Shown: in pieces, positions 5,938 through 13,231 of the stretch
Layout: each line of letters starts with the position of its first letter
Position numbering within the stretch: the stretch's first letter is position 1
From: UBA1876 sp964515395
GTDB taxonomy: Bacteria > Synergistota > Synergistia > Synergistales > Thermovirgaceae
Reading direction: 5' to 3'
Assembly: GCA_964515395.1 (NCBI GenBank)
Contig: CAZERC010000025.1
Span: 1 to 20,453 of the forward strand
Length of the DNA: 20,453 bases
Notes under the pieces: model-generated
What the model was told of the DNA's origin: nothing
Database searches by the model: none
What the model saw: only the letters and a program-made list of their open reading frames with translations
Program-made: the position numbers and the translations under genes

Positions 5938-8388
5938 TCAGTCAGTCTGATTTTGCAGCACCCTCTCTTTTTGATGGGGTTTGATTTTCAAAAACGTTGC
6001 CGCTGCGGGGTGGCCCAGGACATGAAAGTGAACCGTTTTCACCGTGACCGGAAGCTGATGCCCCTCACTGTTTCTGATGGCCGCTCGGGAAGTGTCACCT
6101 TCGTCGAGATGCATCAAAAGGTCCGCAGGTTTTCTCCCGATCAGTTCCTTTGCGGGGAACCCCGTCACCTCGCAGGCTGCCTTGCTGGCCGCGAAAATCC
6201 TGTCCCCCTCCGGCGCATCGCTGCCCCAGTGAAGGATCACGGCCTCCGATGGGTTCCTGCAGAGGACATCCACCAGGTTCTGGCAGCTTTCGCGGAAAGG
6301 AATGTTGCAAAAGCTTCCGTCCCTGACCGTCTGGGTGCCTGAAATCCTGACGGCTTTGCCGTTTTCGTCCCGCTCGACGATATGGCCCCTGTCGGTCACC
6401 CATTTCCAGAAACCCTGTTTTGTCCTTATGCGGTATTCATATTCGATCGTGTTGCCTTTCGAAGGGTCGTCCAGGTGGCTTGCGATGAAAGCCTTTATCC
6501 TTTCGGCATCATCGGGGTGGATCATCGTTTCCCACCGAAAGCGCGACGGCTGGAGCTCTCCAGGTTCGTAGCCGAGGTTTTTCTCGTAGCTTTCGTTGAA
6601 AAAGAGTCTGTCCGCCTCCCTGTCCCAGACCCAGAGCCCCTCGGGGCGGTCTTTCAAGAGAATCTCGACCTGTCGGGCCTTTTCCTGGAGCTCCTGAAGC
6701 GCCGTTTCGCGATCCTTGTAAACGTCGATAGCGTGCAGGGCGAAGGCGATATCCTGGGCGGCTTCGAGAAAGAGGTTTTTCTCCTCGTCGTCGGCGCTGA
6801 ATCCTTCCGGCAGGGAAACGGAGATGAGACCGTAAACGGTTCCGCCGTGTTCCAGTCTCGCCGTCATGATGGCCTTTTCGCTGTAATTGTCCAGAAGGGG
6901 ACAGTCCGTTCTGGGCGAGGCGTGTTTGCTGACAATGACTCCCGGCGTCTTGAGGACATTGCGGCCCCATTCGTTCAGCTCCTCGTGTTCGAGGGTTTCC
7001 GCCATGGGGCGCCCCTGTTCGTTGATTCCCGCCTCCGTAACGGTTGCCAGGTTGCCGCGCTTTTCCAGCAGGGCCACCCAGACGTTGCCGTATCCCCTGG
7101 TTTCGATGAGGTGTGCACAGATCCCCTGGATGAGGCGCCTCTTGTCTTTCTGCTTGTTGATGAGCCGGTTGATGCCGCGTATGGACTTGAGCACGGCGTT
7201 AAGGTGTTCCTGCTCCTCCTGGGAACGCTTCAGCTCCGTCATATCCCGGCCCACACCCTGGATTTCGACGAGTTCCCCCCGTTCATTGAAAATGCCGATG
7301 TCGGACCATCGTTCCCACCGGATCCGGCCCGAAGGCGTCTTGTATTCATGTTCGCGGAAGATGCAGGGGTTTTCGGGGGATAACTCGGCGAGGTCCTCCT
7401 GAAGGGGTACGGCGACCTCCCGGGGCAACAGTTCGAAAAGGTTTTTGCCTTCCATCTCGTCGGCTGAAAGGCCGAAGCTTTCGGCCAGGGCCGGATTCCC
7501 GAAGATCAGGGTCCCGTCGGGACGGAAGCGTCCAACCATTTCGATCTGGTCATTGACGATGGCCTGGTACCTCTTCTCGCTTTTTTCCAGCGCTTCTTCG
7601 GTCAGCTTGCGCTCCGTGATGTCCGTGTAGATGCTGTAGTCGTACATGGTGCCGTCCTCGAGAGAGAAAGGGACCTGGACGATGGAAACGGGCATGGTGC
7701 TTCCGTCTTTTCGTGTGCGGATGGTTTCCAGGGCGACCCTGTCCCCCGAGGCCCACATGTCCCGGTCGAGTTTTTCAGCCTCCCGGTAAAGGTCGGGCCG
7801 CTGCGCGACCACCTCGTTTCCGTTTTTTCCCTTGACTTCTTCTTCTGTATACCCGAAAAGTCTGCAGAACTCCCTGTTGACTTCGACGATGCGCTCCCTT
7901 TCGTCACAGATGATGATGGCCCCTGGGGAGTTCTGAAACAGGCTTTCAAAGAAGGCCTTTTCACGCCGTATTTTTCTTTCAGTGTCCATCCTTTGTGTAA
8001 TGTCCCTGTAGATACGGTAGGAGCCCGCAATTTCCCCGTTTTCCCTGATAGGACCCGCCATGACGGAAACAAAGACCTTCGATCCATCTGTTTTTTCAAG
8101 GGTGGCTTCGGGCAGGATGAGGGGGGTTTTGAGCGCCCGCGCCGAAAGGGATTTTGCCTTTTTGCGGATTTCCGGGGATCTGGAAACGGCTTCGTCGATG
8201 TCGCGCCCGAGGACGTTCTCGATCGCGTGACCGAAGATGCGGCAGAATTCAGGGTTTGCCAGCTGTATCCTGCCTTTTTTGTCGCAGATGATCATGCCTT
8301 CGGGGGAGTTTTCAACGAGAAGTCCTGGAAACCTCATGTCTTCCGGGGTTTGCCGGCGAATTTTCTTATTTGATGTTTCCCTGGCCAT
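5938..8388 (-). CDS. Multi-PAS/GAF sensor protein without an output domain
   Basis: An 816-residue soluble protein with no membrane segment. Domains in order: PAS (about 20-135, ending SYRIYRDITQR), PAS (143-262, YSIYTDITERK), PAS with PAC (268-388, GVGRDMTELKR), GAF (about 415-560), PAS_3 type (575-690, RFRWETMIHPDDAERI) and a final PAS (695-800). Short helical linkers such as TEEALEKSEKRYQAI join them. After the last PAS only about 15 residues remain (KPHQKERVLQNQTD), with no histidine kinase, GGDEF, EAL, HD or HTH domain. It therefore presumably signals by partner binding. The frame is open upstream over the pseudopilin gene. The start at 8388 was chosen because GGGAGGA precedes it and PAS-like sequence begins soon after. 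Its stop overlaps the extended sdaAB frame, placing it first in the serine dehydratase operon. Ligands are unknown. Confidence 0.85.
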   Translation of the reverse strand: MARETSNKKIRRQTPEDMRFPGLLVENSPEGMIICDKKGRIQLANPEFCRIFGHAIENVLGRDIDEAVSRSPEIRKKAKSLSARALKTPLILPEATLEKTDGSKVFVSVMAGPIRENGEIAGSYRIYRDITQRMDTERKIRREKAFFESLFQNSPGAIIICDERERIVEVNREFCRLFGYTEEEVKGKNGNEVVAQRPDLYREAEKLDRDMWASGDRVALETIRTRKDGSTMPVSIVQVPFSLEDGTMYDYSIYTDITERKLTEEALEKSEKRYQAIVNDQIEMVGRFRPDGTLIFGNPALAESFGLSADEMEGKNLFELLPREVAVPLQEDLAELSPENPCIFREHEYKTPSGRIRWERWSDIGIFNERGELVEIQGVGRDMTELKRSQEEQEHLNAVLKSIRGINRLINKQKDKRRLIQGICAHLIETRGYGNVWVALLEKRGNLATVTEAGINEQGRPMAETLEHEELNEWGRNVLKTPGVIVSKHASPRTDCPLLDNYSEKAIMTARLEHGGTVYGLISVSLPEGFSADDEEKNLFLEAAQDIAFALHAIDVYKDRETALQELQEKARQVEILLKDRPEGLWVWDREADRLFFNESYEKNLGYEPGELQPSRFRWETMIHPDDAERIKAFIASHLDDPSKGNTIEYEYRIRTKQGFWKWVTDRGHIVERDENGKAVRISGTQTVRDGSFCNIPFRESCQNLVDVLCRNPSEAVILHWGSDAPEGDRIFAASKAACEVTGFPAKELIGRKPADLLMHLDEGDTSRAAIRNSEGHQLPVTVKTVHFHVLGHPAAATFLKIKPHQKERVLQNQTD

Positions 8389-8461
8389 CGATTTTTCGTC
8401 CTCCCTGCCGCGGCTGCGGTTATGCAGTCTGGAATGGGGAAGGCAGACTTCCGCGAAAACG

Positions 8462-8470
8462 ATTGTATCA
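8462..8470 (-). promoter_or_regulatory. Extended -10 promoter for the PAS/GAF sensor operon
   Basis: The minus strand reads TGATACAAT, an extended -10 element (TGn plus TACAAT), with no good -35 box at the usual distance. A short inverted repeat, GGCGTT/AACGCC, lies just upstream. The predicted start near 8455 would leave a leader of about 65 bases before the ATG at 8388. Confidence 0.5.
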
Positions 8471-8522
8471 CGCATCGGCGGCGTTAAACGCCCGGGGAAA
8501 GGCTGCCGTTTTGTGGTTTTTT

Positions 8523-9020
8523 CTAGGGGAGGGCCACGGGCATATAGGCTTTGTCGGAGGTTCCCGATGAGCCATAGGGTTCGGTTCCGCTGGTATCCTG
8601 GTAAAGGCCGCTGCCCGCAGCAAGTTTGCCGAGGAATCGTCTCAGGTCCGCATTGTCCGGAAGGTTGACCGCTACGAGGCAATCTCTGCTGCTTTCGGTT
8701 TCAAAAGCGTACCAGGCCGTCCCCTCTCCCGACGCGGGGACCTGCCGTCCTCCGAAGTAGGCCTGCAGGAAGGAATCTTCCGGTTTACCCTCAGGCGGGA
8801 AATGATTATTGTCATGGTAGTACATGACGGCCGCCACCTTCAGGGACCTCATGTCCGAGACGATCCGCGAGGCCCTTGCCCGTTCCCTCGCCGGACCGAC
8901 GACGAGAAACATCGACCCCGCCAGGATGCCGATGATGACAATGACGATCAAAAGCTCCACAAGGGTGAACCCTTTTCTTTTCCTGTCCGATTCGCAAGCG
9001 GGCAGAAAGCCTTTTCTCAT
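8523..9020 (-). CDS. Type IV pilin-like / type II secretion pseudopilin, prepilin-peptidase substrate
   Basis: A 165-residue protein with a class III signal sequence. A 17-residue basic leader ends RKRKG and is followed by FTLVELLIVIVIIGILAG. Cleavage would fall after G17, and the conserved glutamate E22 is at +5 of the mature protein. The hydrophobic helix (about 18-38) is followed by an amphipathic region (GPARERARASRIVSDMRSLK) and a variable globular domain. A GspG-like role as a major or minor pseudopilin is possible. No prepilin peptidase, ATPase or other pilus gene is nearby, so it is an orphan here. The start at 9020 was preferred over the ATG at 9059 because GGAGG lies ten bases upstream. 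That site is half of a perfect palindrome, GGAGGTTACCTCC. An extended -10 promoter lies upstream. Confidence 0.88.
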   Translation of the reverse strand: MRKGFLPACESDRKRKGFTLVELLIVIVIIGILAGSMFLVVGPARERARASRIVSDMRSLKVAAVMYYHDNNHFPPEGKPEDSFLQAYFGGRQVPASGEGTAWYAFETESSRDCLVAVNLPDNADLRRFLGKLAAGSGLYQDTSGTEPYGSSGTSDKAYMPVALP

Positions 9021-9022
9021 CC

Positions 9023-9035
9023 GGAGGTAACCTCC
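9023..9035 (-). promoter_or_regulatory. Palindromic Shine-Dalgarno site of the pseudopilin gene
   Basis: The 13-base sequence GGAGGTTACCTCC is a perfect inverted repeat (six-base arms around one T). Its 5' arm is the likely ribosome-binding site of the pseudopilin gene, ten bases before the ATG at 9020. The loop is too short for a strong hairpin in a single RNA, so a protein operator or intermolecular pairing is as plausible as masking of the ribosome-binding site. Confidence 0.4.
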
Positions 9036-9070
9036 TGCGGCGGAGATATCCTGCCGCATATTTTTTTAAC

Positions 9071-9079
9071 ATAGTATCA
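9071..9079 (-). promoter_or_regulatory. Extended -10 promoter for the pseudopilin gene
   Basis: The minus strand reads TGATACTAT, an extended -10 element, followed by an A/T-rich run (GTTAAAAAAATATG). The predicted transcript starts near 9064, about 45 bases before the ATG at 9020. No convincing -35 hexamer is seen. Confidence 0.5.
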
Positions 9080-9117
9080 CAAGACAGGCGCCAGAGGCAG
9101 TACACTGGTCTTTTGCC

Positions 9118-9305
9118 TCAGGAAGAGGACGGAAACCGGATAAGGATATCGGTAATCGCGTTTCCTCCGGTGAAGTTCAGTTCCATGGACAGGCCGAGGC
9201 GGGGCAAATGAAGTCCATGAGCGCCCGGAAACGGATGAAATCGGCGATCTGCCCGCCGTAGACTTCGAAGGCGCGGGCGAAGCCGGCCGCCAGGAGGATT
9301 TCCTT
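9118..9305 (-). pseudogene. Frameshifted C-terminal remnant of an unidentified gene
   Basis: Two adjoining frames on the minus strand each show the GC-rich third positions of real genes here, but only in part. The first runs from about 9305 to 9215 and reads KEILLAAGFARAFEVYGG and on to IRFRALM. The second continues from about 9220 to the TGA at 9118-9120, reading LHLPRLGLSMELNFTGG and on to ILIRFPSSS. Joining them needs a single frameshift near 9205-9225 and gives about 62 residues. No start codon lies in front: a TGA precedes the first segment and the intact flavoprotein gene lies immediately upstream. It is best explained as a decayed fragment, or a short gene with a sequence error. I do not recognise the family. 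Confidence 0.45.
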
Positions 9306-9316
9306 TCAGCGGTGTG

Positions 9317-9904
9317 TCAGGAGGCATTCCCCCCTGCCGTACGTTTGAGAAGCCAGGCCATGTTGGCCGCGAGAAGATCCATGGTCGCCAGTCCCTCGCC
9401 GTCGTGCACCACGTCTTTTTCCATTCTTCCGATTCCCATGTTCCAGTAGCTTGAGCCCGGAACGATCATCTGGTTGATCAAAAAGAAGTGGTTGATGCTG
9501 TCAAAGGCGTGGATCGCTCCGCAGCGGCGGACGGCCACCACGGCAGCCCCGATCTTGCGGGCGAAAAGGGCCCCGTTGGCTCTCGCCACAAATCCGGCAC
9601 GGTCTATAAAGGCCTTGGTCTCGGGCGTGATGTCGGCGAAATAGGTTGGTGAAGCGATGACGATCCCGTCGGCGGTGCTCATTTTTTCAATCCATTCGTT
9701 GACGGGGTCCTCCTCGATGATGCAGCGGCCGTTCCGGTTATGGAAACACTGGTTGCAGGCGGTGCACCCCCGGATCAGCCTTCCGCCGATCTGGACGCTT
9801 TCCGTTTCGATGCCCTCGTTTTCGAGTCCGGCAAAGAGCCGCCGGAGCAGATGGTCCGTGTTGCCCTCCGCACGGGGGCTGCCGTTGAAGCCGATGACCT
9901 TCAT
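9317..9904 (-). CDS. Iron-sulfur flavoprotein / NADPH-dependent FMN reductase family
   Basis: A 195-residue flavodoxin-fold protein. The N-terminus MKVIGFNGSPRAEGNTDHLL has the FMN-phosphate loop GSPRAEGNT (8-16), and IVIASPTYFADI (81-92) is the second flavin-binding loop. Four clustered cysteines, C47, C50, C53 and C61 (CTACNQCFHNRNGRC), form the compact CX2CX2CX7C motif of iron-sulfur flavoproteins, which carry a [4Fe-4S] cluster beside FMN and pass electrons in anaerobes. The longer open frame upstream is not used: GGGAGGGG lies five bases before the ATG at 9904, and an extended -10 promoter sits about 40 bases upstream. The gene is divergent from rmuC. The electron donor and acceptor are unknown; a detoxifying or redox-balancing role is likely. 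Confidence 0.88.
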   Translation of the reverse strand: MKVIGFNGSPRAEGNTDHLLRRLFAGLENEGIETESVQIGGRLIRGCTACNQCFHNRNGRCIIEEDPVNEWIEKMSTADGIVIASPTYFADITPETKAFIDRAGFVARANGALFARKIGAAVVAVRRCGAIHAFDSINHFFLINQMIVPGSSYWNMGIGRMEKDVVHDGEGLATMDLLAANMAWLLKRTAGGNAS

Positions 9905-9942
9905 GAAGACCCCTCCCTGAACAGGATTACGATCCTGAAAAC

Positions 9943-9951
9943 ATTGTAGCA
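9943..9951 (-). promoter_or_regulatory. Extended -10 promoter for the iron-sulfur flavoprotein gene
   Basis: The minus strand reads TGCTACAAT, a TGn extension directly before a TACAAT box, with the ATG about 40 bases downstream at 9904. TTGTCC further upstream is 23 bases away, too far for a standard -35. Confidence 0.5.
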
Positions 9952-9969
9952 GGTACACCAACGATTCCG

Positions 9970-9997
9970 TTGGACAAGGGCCTGCCGTGGATATAGT
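9970..9997 (+). promoter_or_regulatory. Probable sigma-70 promoter of rmuC
   Basis: TTGGAC (9970-9975), a 16-base spacer and TATAGT (9992-9997, five of six consensus matches). The rmuC ATG is at 10043. It lies only about 20 bases from the oppositely directed flavoprotein promoter, so the two face away from a shared control region. Confidence 0.5.
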
Positions 9998-10042
9998 CTT
10001 GATCCTGACATGGGGCAGACCCAGGGGAGGTGGACGGTACCG

Positions 10043-11299
10043 ATGGACATGCCGCTTGAGCTTTTTCCCCTCGCGGCGACTCTCGTCGCGGGCTTTCTGC
10101 TTGGCCTTGCGGCGGCGTGGATGCTTGGAATCATCCAGGCAAAAACGGCACGGGAGCTGGCGGAGGAACTTTTCGCCGAAAGCGAGGAAGAAAAGCGGGA
10201 ACAACTGGAAACGATCACGGACCATCTCAAGGACGCCTTCGGGAGCCTCTCCATGGAAGCTCTCTCCCGCTCCACTGAAGAATTTCTCAAGCTTGCGCGC
10301 TCCAGGATGGAGGCGGAACGGGAACTCGGATCGAGGGAACTGGAGGAGAAAAAGGGCCTCATCGACCGACAGCTGGAGACCATGTCATCCAGGATGCAAT
10401 CCCTTTCGGACCTTGTGGGTGAACTGGAGAAGGATCGTGTCGAGAAATTCGGCGAGCTGGCGGGAAAACTCCACGAGGTTTCCCGGAGCACGGCGCAGCT
10501 CAACGAGACGACGGATACGCTCCGGCGCGCCCTGGCGAATACGAAGGCCCGGGGGCAATGGGGCGAACGCATGGCCGAGGATGTCCTGAAGGCCGCCGGG
10601 TTCGCCGAGGGGATCAACTATCAGCGGCAACTTACCCTGGAGGGGGGGACGAGGCCCGATTTTACCTTCATGCTTCCCAAGGGACTCTTGCTCAACATGG
10701 ATGTGAAGTTCCCCTACGACAACTATCTCAGGTATCTCGAGGCGAACGACCAGGAAGCGAAAGACAGGTCCTGCAGGGCCTTTCTGAAAGATGTCCGTTC
10801 CAGGATCCGGGAAGTGGCATCCCGGGCCTACATCGATCCGGAAAACGGAACCGTCGACTATGCCCTGCTTTTCATCCCCAACGAGCAGGTGTATGCCTTC
10901 ATACACGAACAGGATGCTTCCATTCTTGATGACGCCCTGGCGAAGCAGGTCGTCCTGTGCTCTCCGGTGACACTGTACGCCGTGCTGGCCGTGGTCCGTC
11001 AGGCCGTGGAAAATTTCGCCCTGGAGGAAACCTCCCGTGAGATCCTTTCCCTGTATGGCGTTTTCCGGAAGCAATGGGAGGCTTTCATGGACAAGCTCGA
11101 TGTCCTGGGCAAACGGCTTTTCGACGCCCAGAAGGAATACGATGCCCTCATCACGACCAGACGACGGGGACTGGACAGATCTCTCGAGCGGATAGAAAAC
11201 CTGCGGGCCGGGAGCGGCCCGGAAAGCACTGAAGAAGGGAATCTTTTCGACGGAGACGGCCCGGATGGAACAGAAGGGGAAAATGAAGATCCTTCATGA
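10043..11299 (+). CDS. rmuC: RmuC family DNA recombination protein
   Basis: A 418-residue protein with an N-terminal membrane helix (about 8-30, LFPLAATLVAGFLLGLAAAW), a long charged coiled coil (about 36-160), and a C-terminal nuclease-like domain. The domain carries the family signatures KARGQWGERMAEDVL (168-182), RPDFTF (204-209) and MDVKFPYDNYLRYLEA (219-234). D206, D220 and K222 fit a PD-(D/E)xK active site. RmuC is linked to limiting inverted-repeat recombination and genome rearrangement; its biochemical substrate is not well defined. The ATG at 10043 was chosen over 10010 because GGGGAGG lies before it and 10010 is only a few bases from the predicted transcription start. The acidic tail (about 390-418) is low-complexity. 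Its stop codon lies within a perfect 12-base palindrome, CCTTCATGAAGG (11291-11302). Confidence 0.92.
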   Translation: MDMPLELFPLAATLVAGFLLGLAAAWMLGIIQAKTARELAEELFAESEEEKREQLETITDHLKDAFGSLSMEALSRSTEEFLKLARSRMEAERELGSRELEEKKGLIDRQLETMSSRMQSLSDLVGELEKDRVEKFGELAGKLHEVSRSTAQLNETTDTLRRALANTKARGQWGERMAEDVLKAAGFAEGINYQRQLTLEGGTRPDFTFMLPKGLLLNMDVKFPYDNYLRYLEANDQEAKDRSCRAFLKDVRSRIREVASRAYIDPENGTVDYALLFIPNEQVYAFIHEQDASILDDALAKQVVLCSPVTLYAVLAVVRQAVENFALEETSREILSLYGVFRKQWEAFMDKLDVLGKRLFDAQKEYDALITTRRRGLDRSLERIENLRAGSGPESTEEGNLFDGDGPDGTEGENEDPS

Positions 11300-11472
11300 A
11301 GGCACAGACTGGTCCAAAACAGGTTTTTGCAGCTTATTGCAGAAATTAAAAGTGCCTCCCGCAACCTTGGGATATCATTGGTTTGCCAACACGAATCTTC
11401 CCAACAGGGTGTTGAACGCTGCGAGGAGCTTTTTCGCTCAGGGCTTGGGTTTTCTCTATAAGGGAAACCATG
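11300..11472. other. AT-richer spacer between rmuC and the MFS gene, no gene seen
   Basis: This convergent spacer is visibly less GC-rich than the flanking rmuC gene. It holds short inverted repeats, such as CAACA/TGTTG around 11403-11415 and GAGC/GCTC around 11430-11442, but no U-tract terminator. Short open frames exist on both strands, without ribosome-binding sites or recognisable products. A relic of an inserted element would explain the composition, but no terminal repeats or transposase motif can be shown. Confidence 0.35.
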
Positions 11473-12798
11473 TCATTTGTGTCCTGGTGAGCTGGGCATA
11501 AGGAAGATCAATGGGATGGCAGCGATGAAGGCCACAGCGATGCCGATGAAGATGATCCGGAAGCCCAGAGCCATATCACCGACCGTGTGAAGGAGCAATG
11601 TCGCGACGGTGATGCTCAGGGCACCCCCGATCTGGCGGAACATTCCCCTCACGCCTGTGATGGTGGCCGCTCGCTCCGGCATCAGTTCGATGCATGCGTT
11701 GTTGGCGGCGGGGGAAATAGCACCCACGGCTAATCCCAGGAGGCCCATGATGACATACAGGGCAGTGATGGATCCGGGTTCATAACTCAGGAACAAGAGT
11801 CCCGCCACCGTCAGGGTGGTGCCTGCGATCATTGGTCGGCGATATCCGAATCTTTCGATAAAAAGACTCGTTACGGTCGAAGCAACTATCATTCCCACGG
11901 ACCTGGGCGTGAGGAGGAGTCCGCACTCCAGGGCATTCATCCCGTATACGGAGACGGCAAAGACGGGTACGAGAGACATGACGCCTATCACGGCACAACC
12001 ATAGACAAAATTATAGGTGTTTGCAGCCATGAAGGGCTTGGTGCCCAGAACCTCGAAGTCCAGGATCGGGTCTTCCGTCCTTTTTTCATGGCGTATGAGC
12101 AGGAATATGAGGATGAAGGCGACAAGACAGGGAACCAGGGCCATCAACCTCATGTTTTCGTATCCCAGGAGGCTGAGGCCGAGCATGAAAGAGGAGATAC
12201 TTCCACCCACCAGGCCGGCTCCTATCAAGTCGATCTTTTCTTCTATTTTCTTGCTTGGGTGGAGCAACAGGGCGGAGGCGACAAGTGCCATCAGACCGAC
12301 AGGCACGTTTATCCAGAATATGGATCTCCATCCGAATGAACTGACGAGCCATCCGCCGAGGTTAGGTCCTATGATCAGTCCGATGGGGAAGACGCTGCTG
12401 AAAAGTCCGATGGCTTTCTGCCGTGATTGTGGGAATTGTTCCGCAACGATCCCCACGGCGGAAGGCATGAAGCCCCCTCCGCCCAACGACTGGATCAGGC
12501 GGAAAAGAATAAGCGACTCCACGTTCGGGGCAATGGCGCATAGCAGGGAACCGAGCATGAAGAGGACCAGGCAGACCATAAACGTGGATTTCCTTCCCAT
12601 CACGTCACTTATCTTCCCCACGATCGGCATGGTGGCTGTAAGCCCCAACTGGTAGATACTGATGATCCACCCGGCCAGGACCAATGAAACGTTGAACGAT
12701 GCGGTAATGACGGGAAAAGCTACTGATACGGACGTGCCGCTTATGGCTGCCAGGATCAGCGCAATGCTCACGGTGGAAAAAACGAGATATCTGGACAT
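11473..12798 (-). CDS. MFS drug efflux transporter, DHA2 (EmrB/QacA) family
   Basis: A 441-residue polytopic membrane protein, slightly short for the 14-helix DHA2 family. Motif A is GKISDVMGRK (61-70), a motif B-like stretch is LFRLIQSLGGGGF (98-110), and motif C with the following signature is GPNLGGW (144-150) and WRSIFWINVPVG (157-168). These place it among proton-coupled multidrug exporters such as EmrB and QacA. Start: ATG with GGAGG eight bases upstream. No EmrA-like adaptor gene or regulator is adjacent. Base composition is lower in GC than in neighbouring genes, and the gene is flanked by AT-rich or unexplained spacers, which suggests acquisition by transfer. Several overlapping TATATT/TATTAT boxes upstream (about 12840-12860) could drive it. 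The substrate is unknown. Confidence 0.88.
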   Translation of the reverse strand: MSRYLVFSTVSIALILAAISGTSVSVAFPVITASFNVSLVLAGWIISIYQLGLTATMPIVGKISDVMGRKSTFMVCLVLFMLGSLLCAIAPNVESLILFRLIQSLGGGGFMPSAVGIVAEQFPQSRQKAIGLFSSVFPIGLIIGPNLGGWLVSSFGWRSIFWINVPVGLMALVASALLLHPSKKIEEKIDLIGAGLVGGSISSFMLGLSLLGYENMRLMALVPCLVAFILIFLLIRHEKRTEDPILDFEVLGTKPFMAANTYNFVYGCAVIGVMSLVPVFAVSVYGMNALECGLLLTPRSVGMIVASTVTSLFIERFGYRRPMIAGTTLTVAGLLFLSYEPGSITALYVIMGLLGLAVGAISPAANNACIELMPERAATITGVRGMFRQIGGALSITVATLLLHTVGDMALGFRIIFIGIAVAFIAAIPLIFLMPSSPGHK

Positions 12799-13231
12799 TC
12801 AGGTCGCCTCCGGGGTCTGTAGCGGCAGGTTTGCTCCAATATAAATAATATACTACATACAATGTACCATGGTTGGGAGAGAGAAGGCTGTAACCTGTGT
12901 ATCTTGAACAAAACCCGTGGAAGAGGGAACAGAGCGATGCTAAAGGTTGCAAGCCTGTTCAGTCAAATTCCCGCGGAAATTCCGCGTACGGACTTTGAAA
13001 AACCGGGAGCGAAACACGGTACCAAAGGACACGCAAAGGGCTTCAGGTCCTGGACCCGGTTCGTGGCCATCCTTTTCTGTCATCCGGCACGGGCTCACCT
13101 CGTTACGCGAGATATGCCACGGTCTTTCCAGATTTGGAGAGCTCATTTCAAAGTGCGAGAAAGACAGGAAACCCGGTTTCAAATCCGTCCAGTTTGGTCT
13201 CTTGAACGTTTGCCCTTGCGGGACCATGTTT
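12799..13231. other. 433-base spacer with AT-rich promoter region and several short inverted repeats
   Basis: There is no credible gene. Next to the MFS start the sequence is very AT-rich (about 12838-12865), with several possible -10 boxes on the minus strand. The rest holds perfect short inverted repeats: CGCGGAA/TTCCGCG around one A (12972-12986), CTCG/CGAG (13099-13111), and GAAACC/GGTTTC around one C (13168-13180). Open frames of about 95-136 codons exist on both strands, but they lack ribosome-binding sites, and their arginine/proline/serine-rich products look like noncoding translation. The segment resembles an interspersed intergenic repeat, but this cannot be shown from one copy. Confidence 0.35.

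Noticed and set aside
8389..8682. N-terminal extension of the PAS/GAF sensor by about 98 residues
   Set aside because: The extension is arginine/proline-rich, overlaps the pseudopilin gene and the predicted promoter, and lacks a ribosome-binding site; the ATG at 8388 is better supported.
9118..9327. An intact 69-residue gene starting at the ATG at 9327
   Set aside because: Its first part (proline/arginine-rich) is in a different frame from the coding-like segment there, and only the last 25-30 residues look real; a frameshifted remnant explains both segments better.
11300..11472. Insertion sequence end or transposase remnant
   Set aside because: Composition is suggestive, but no terminal inverted repeats, target duplication or transposase motif can be identified, so only an unassigned spacer is reported.
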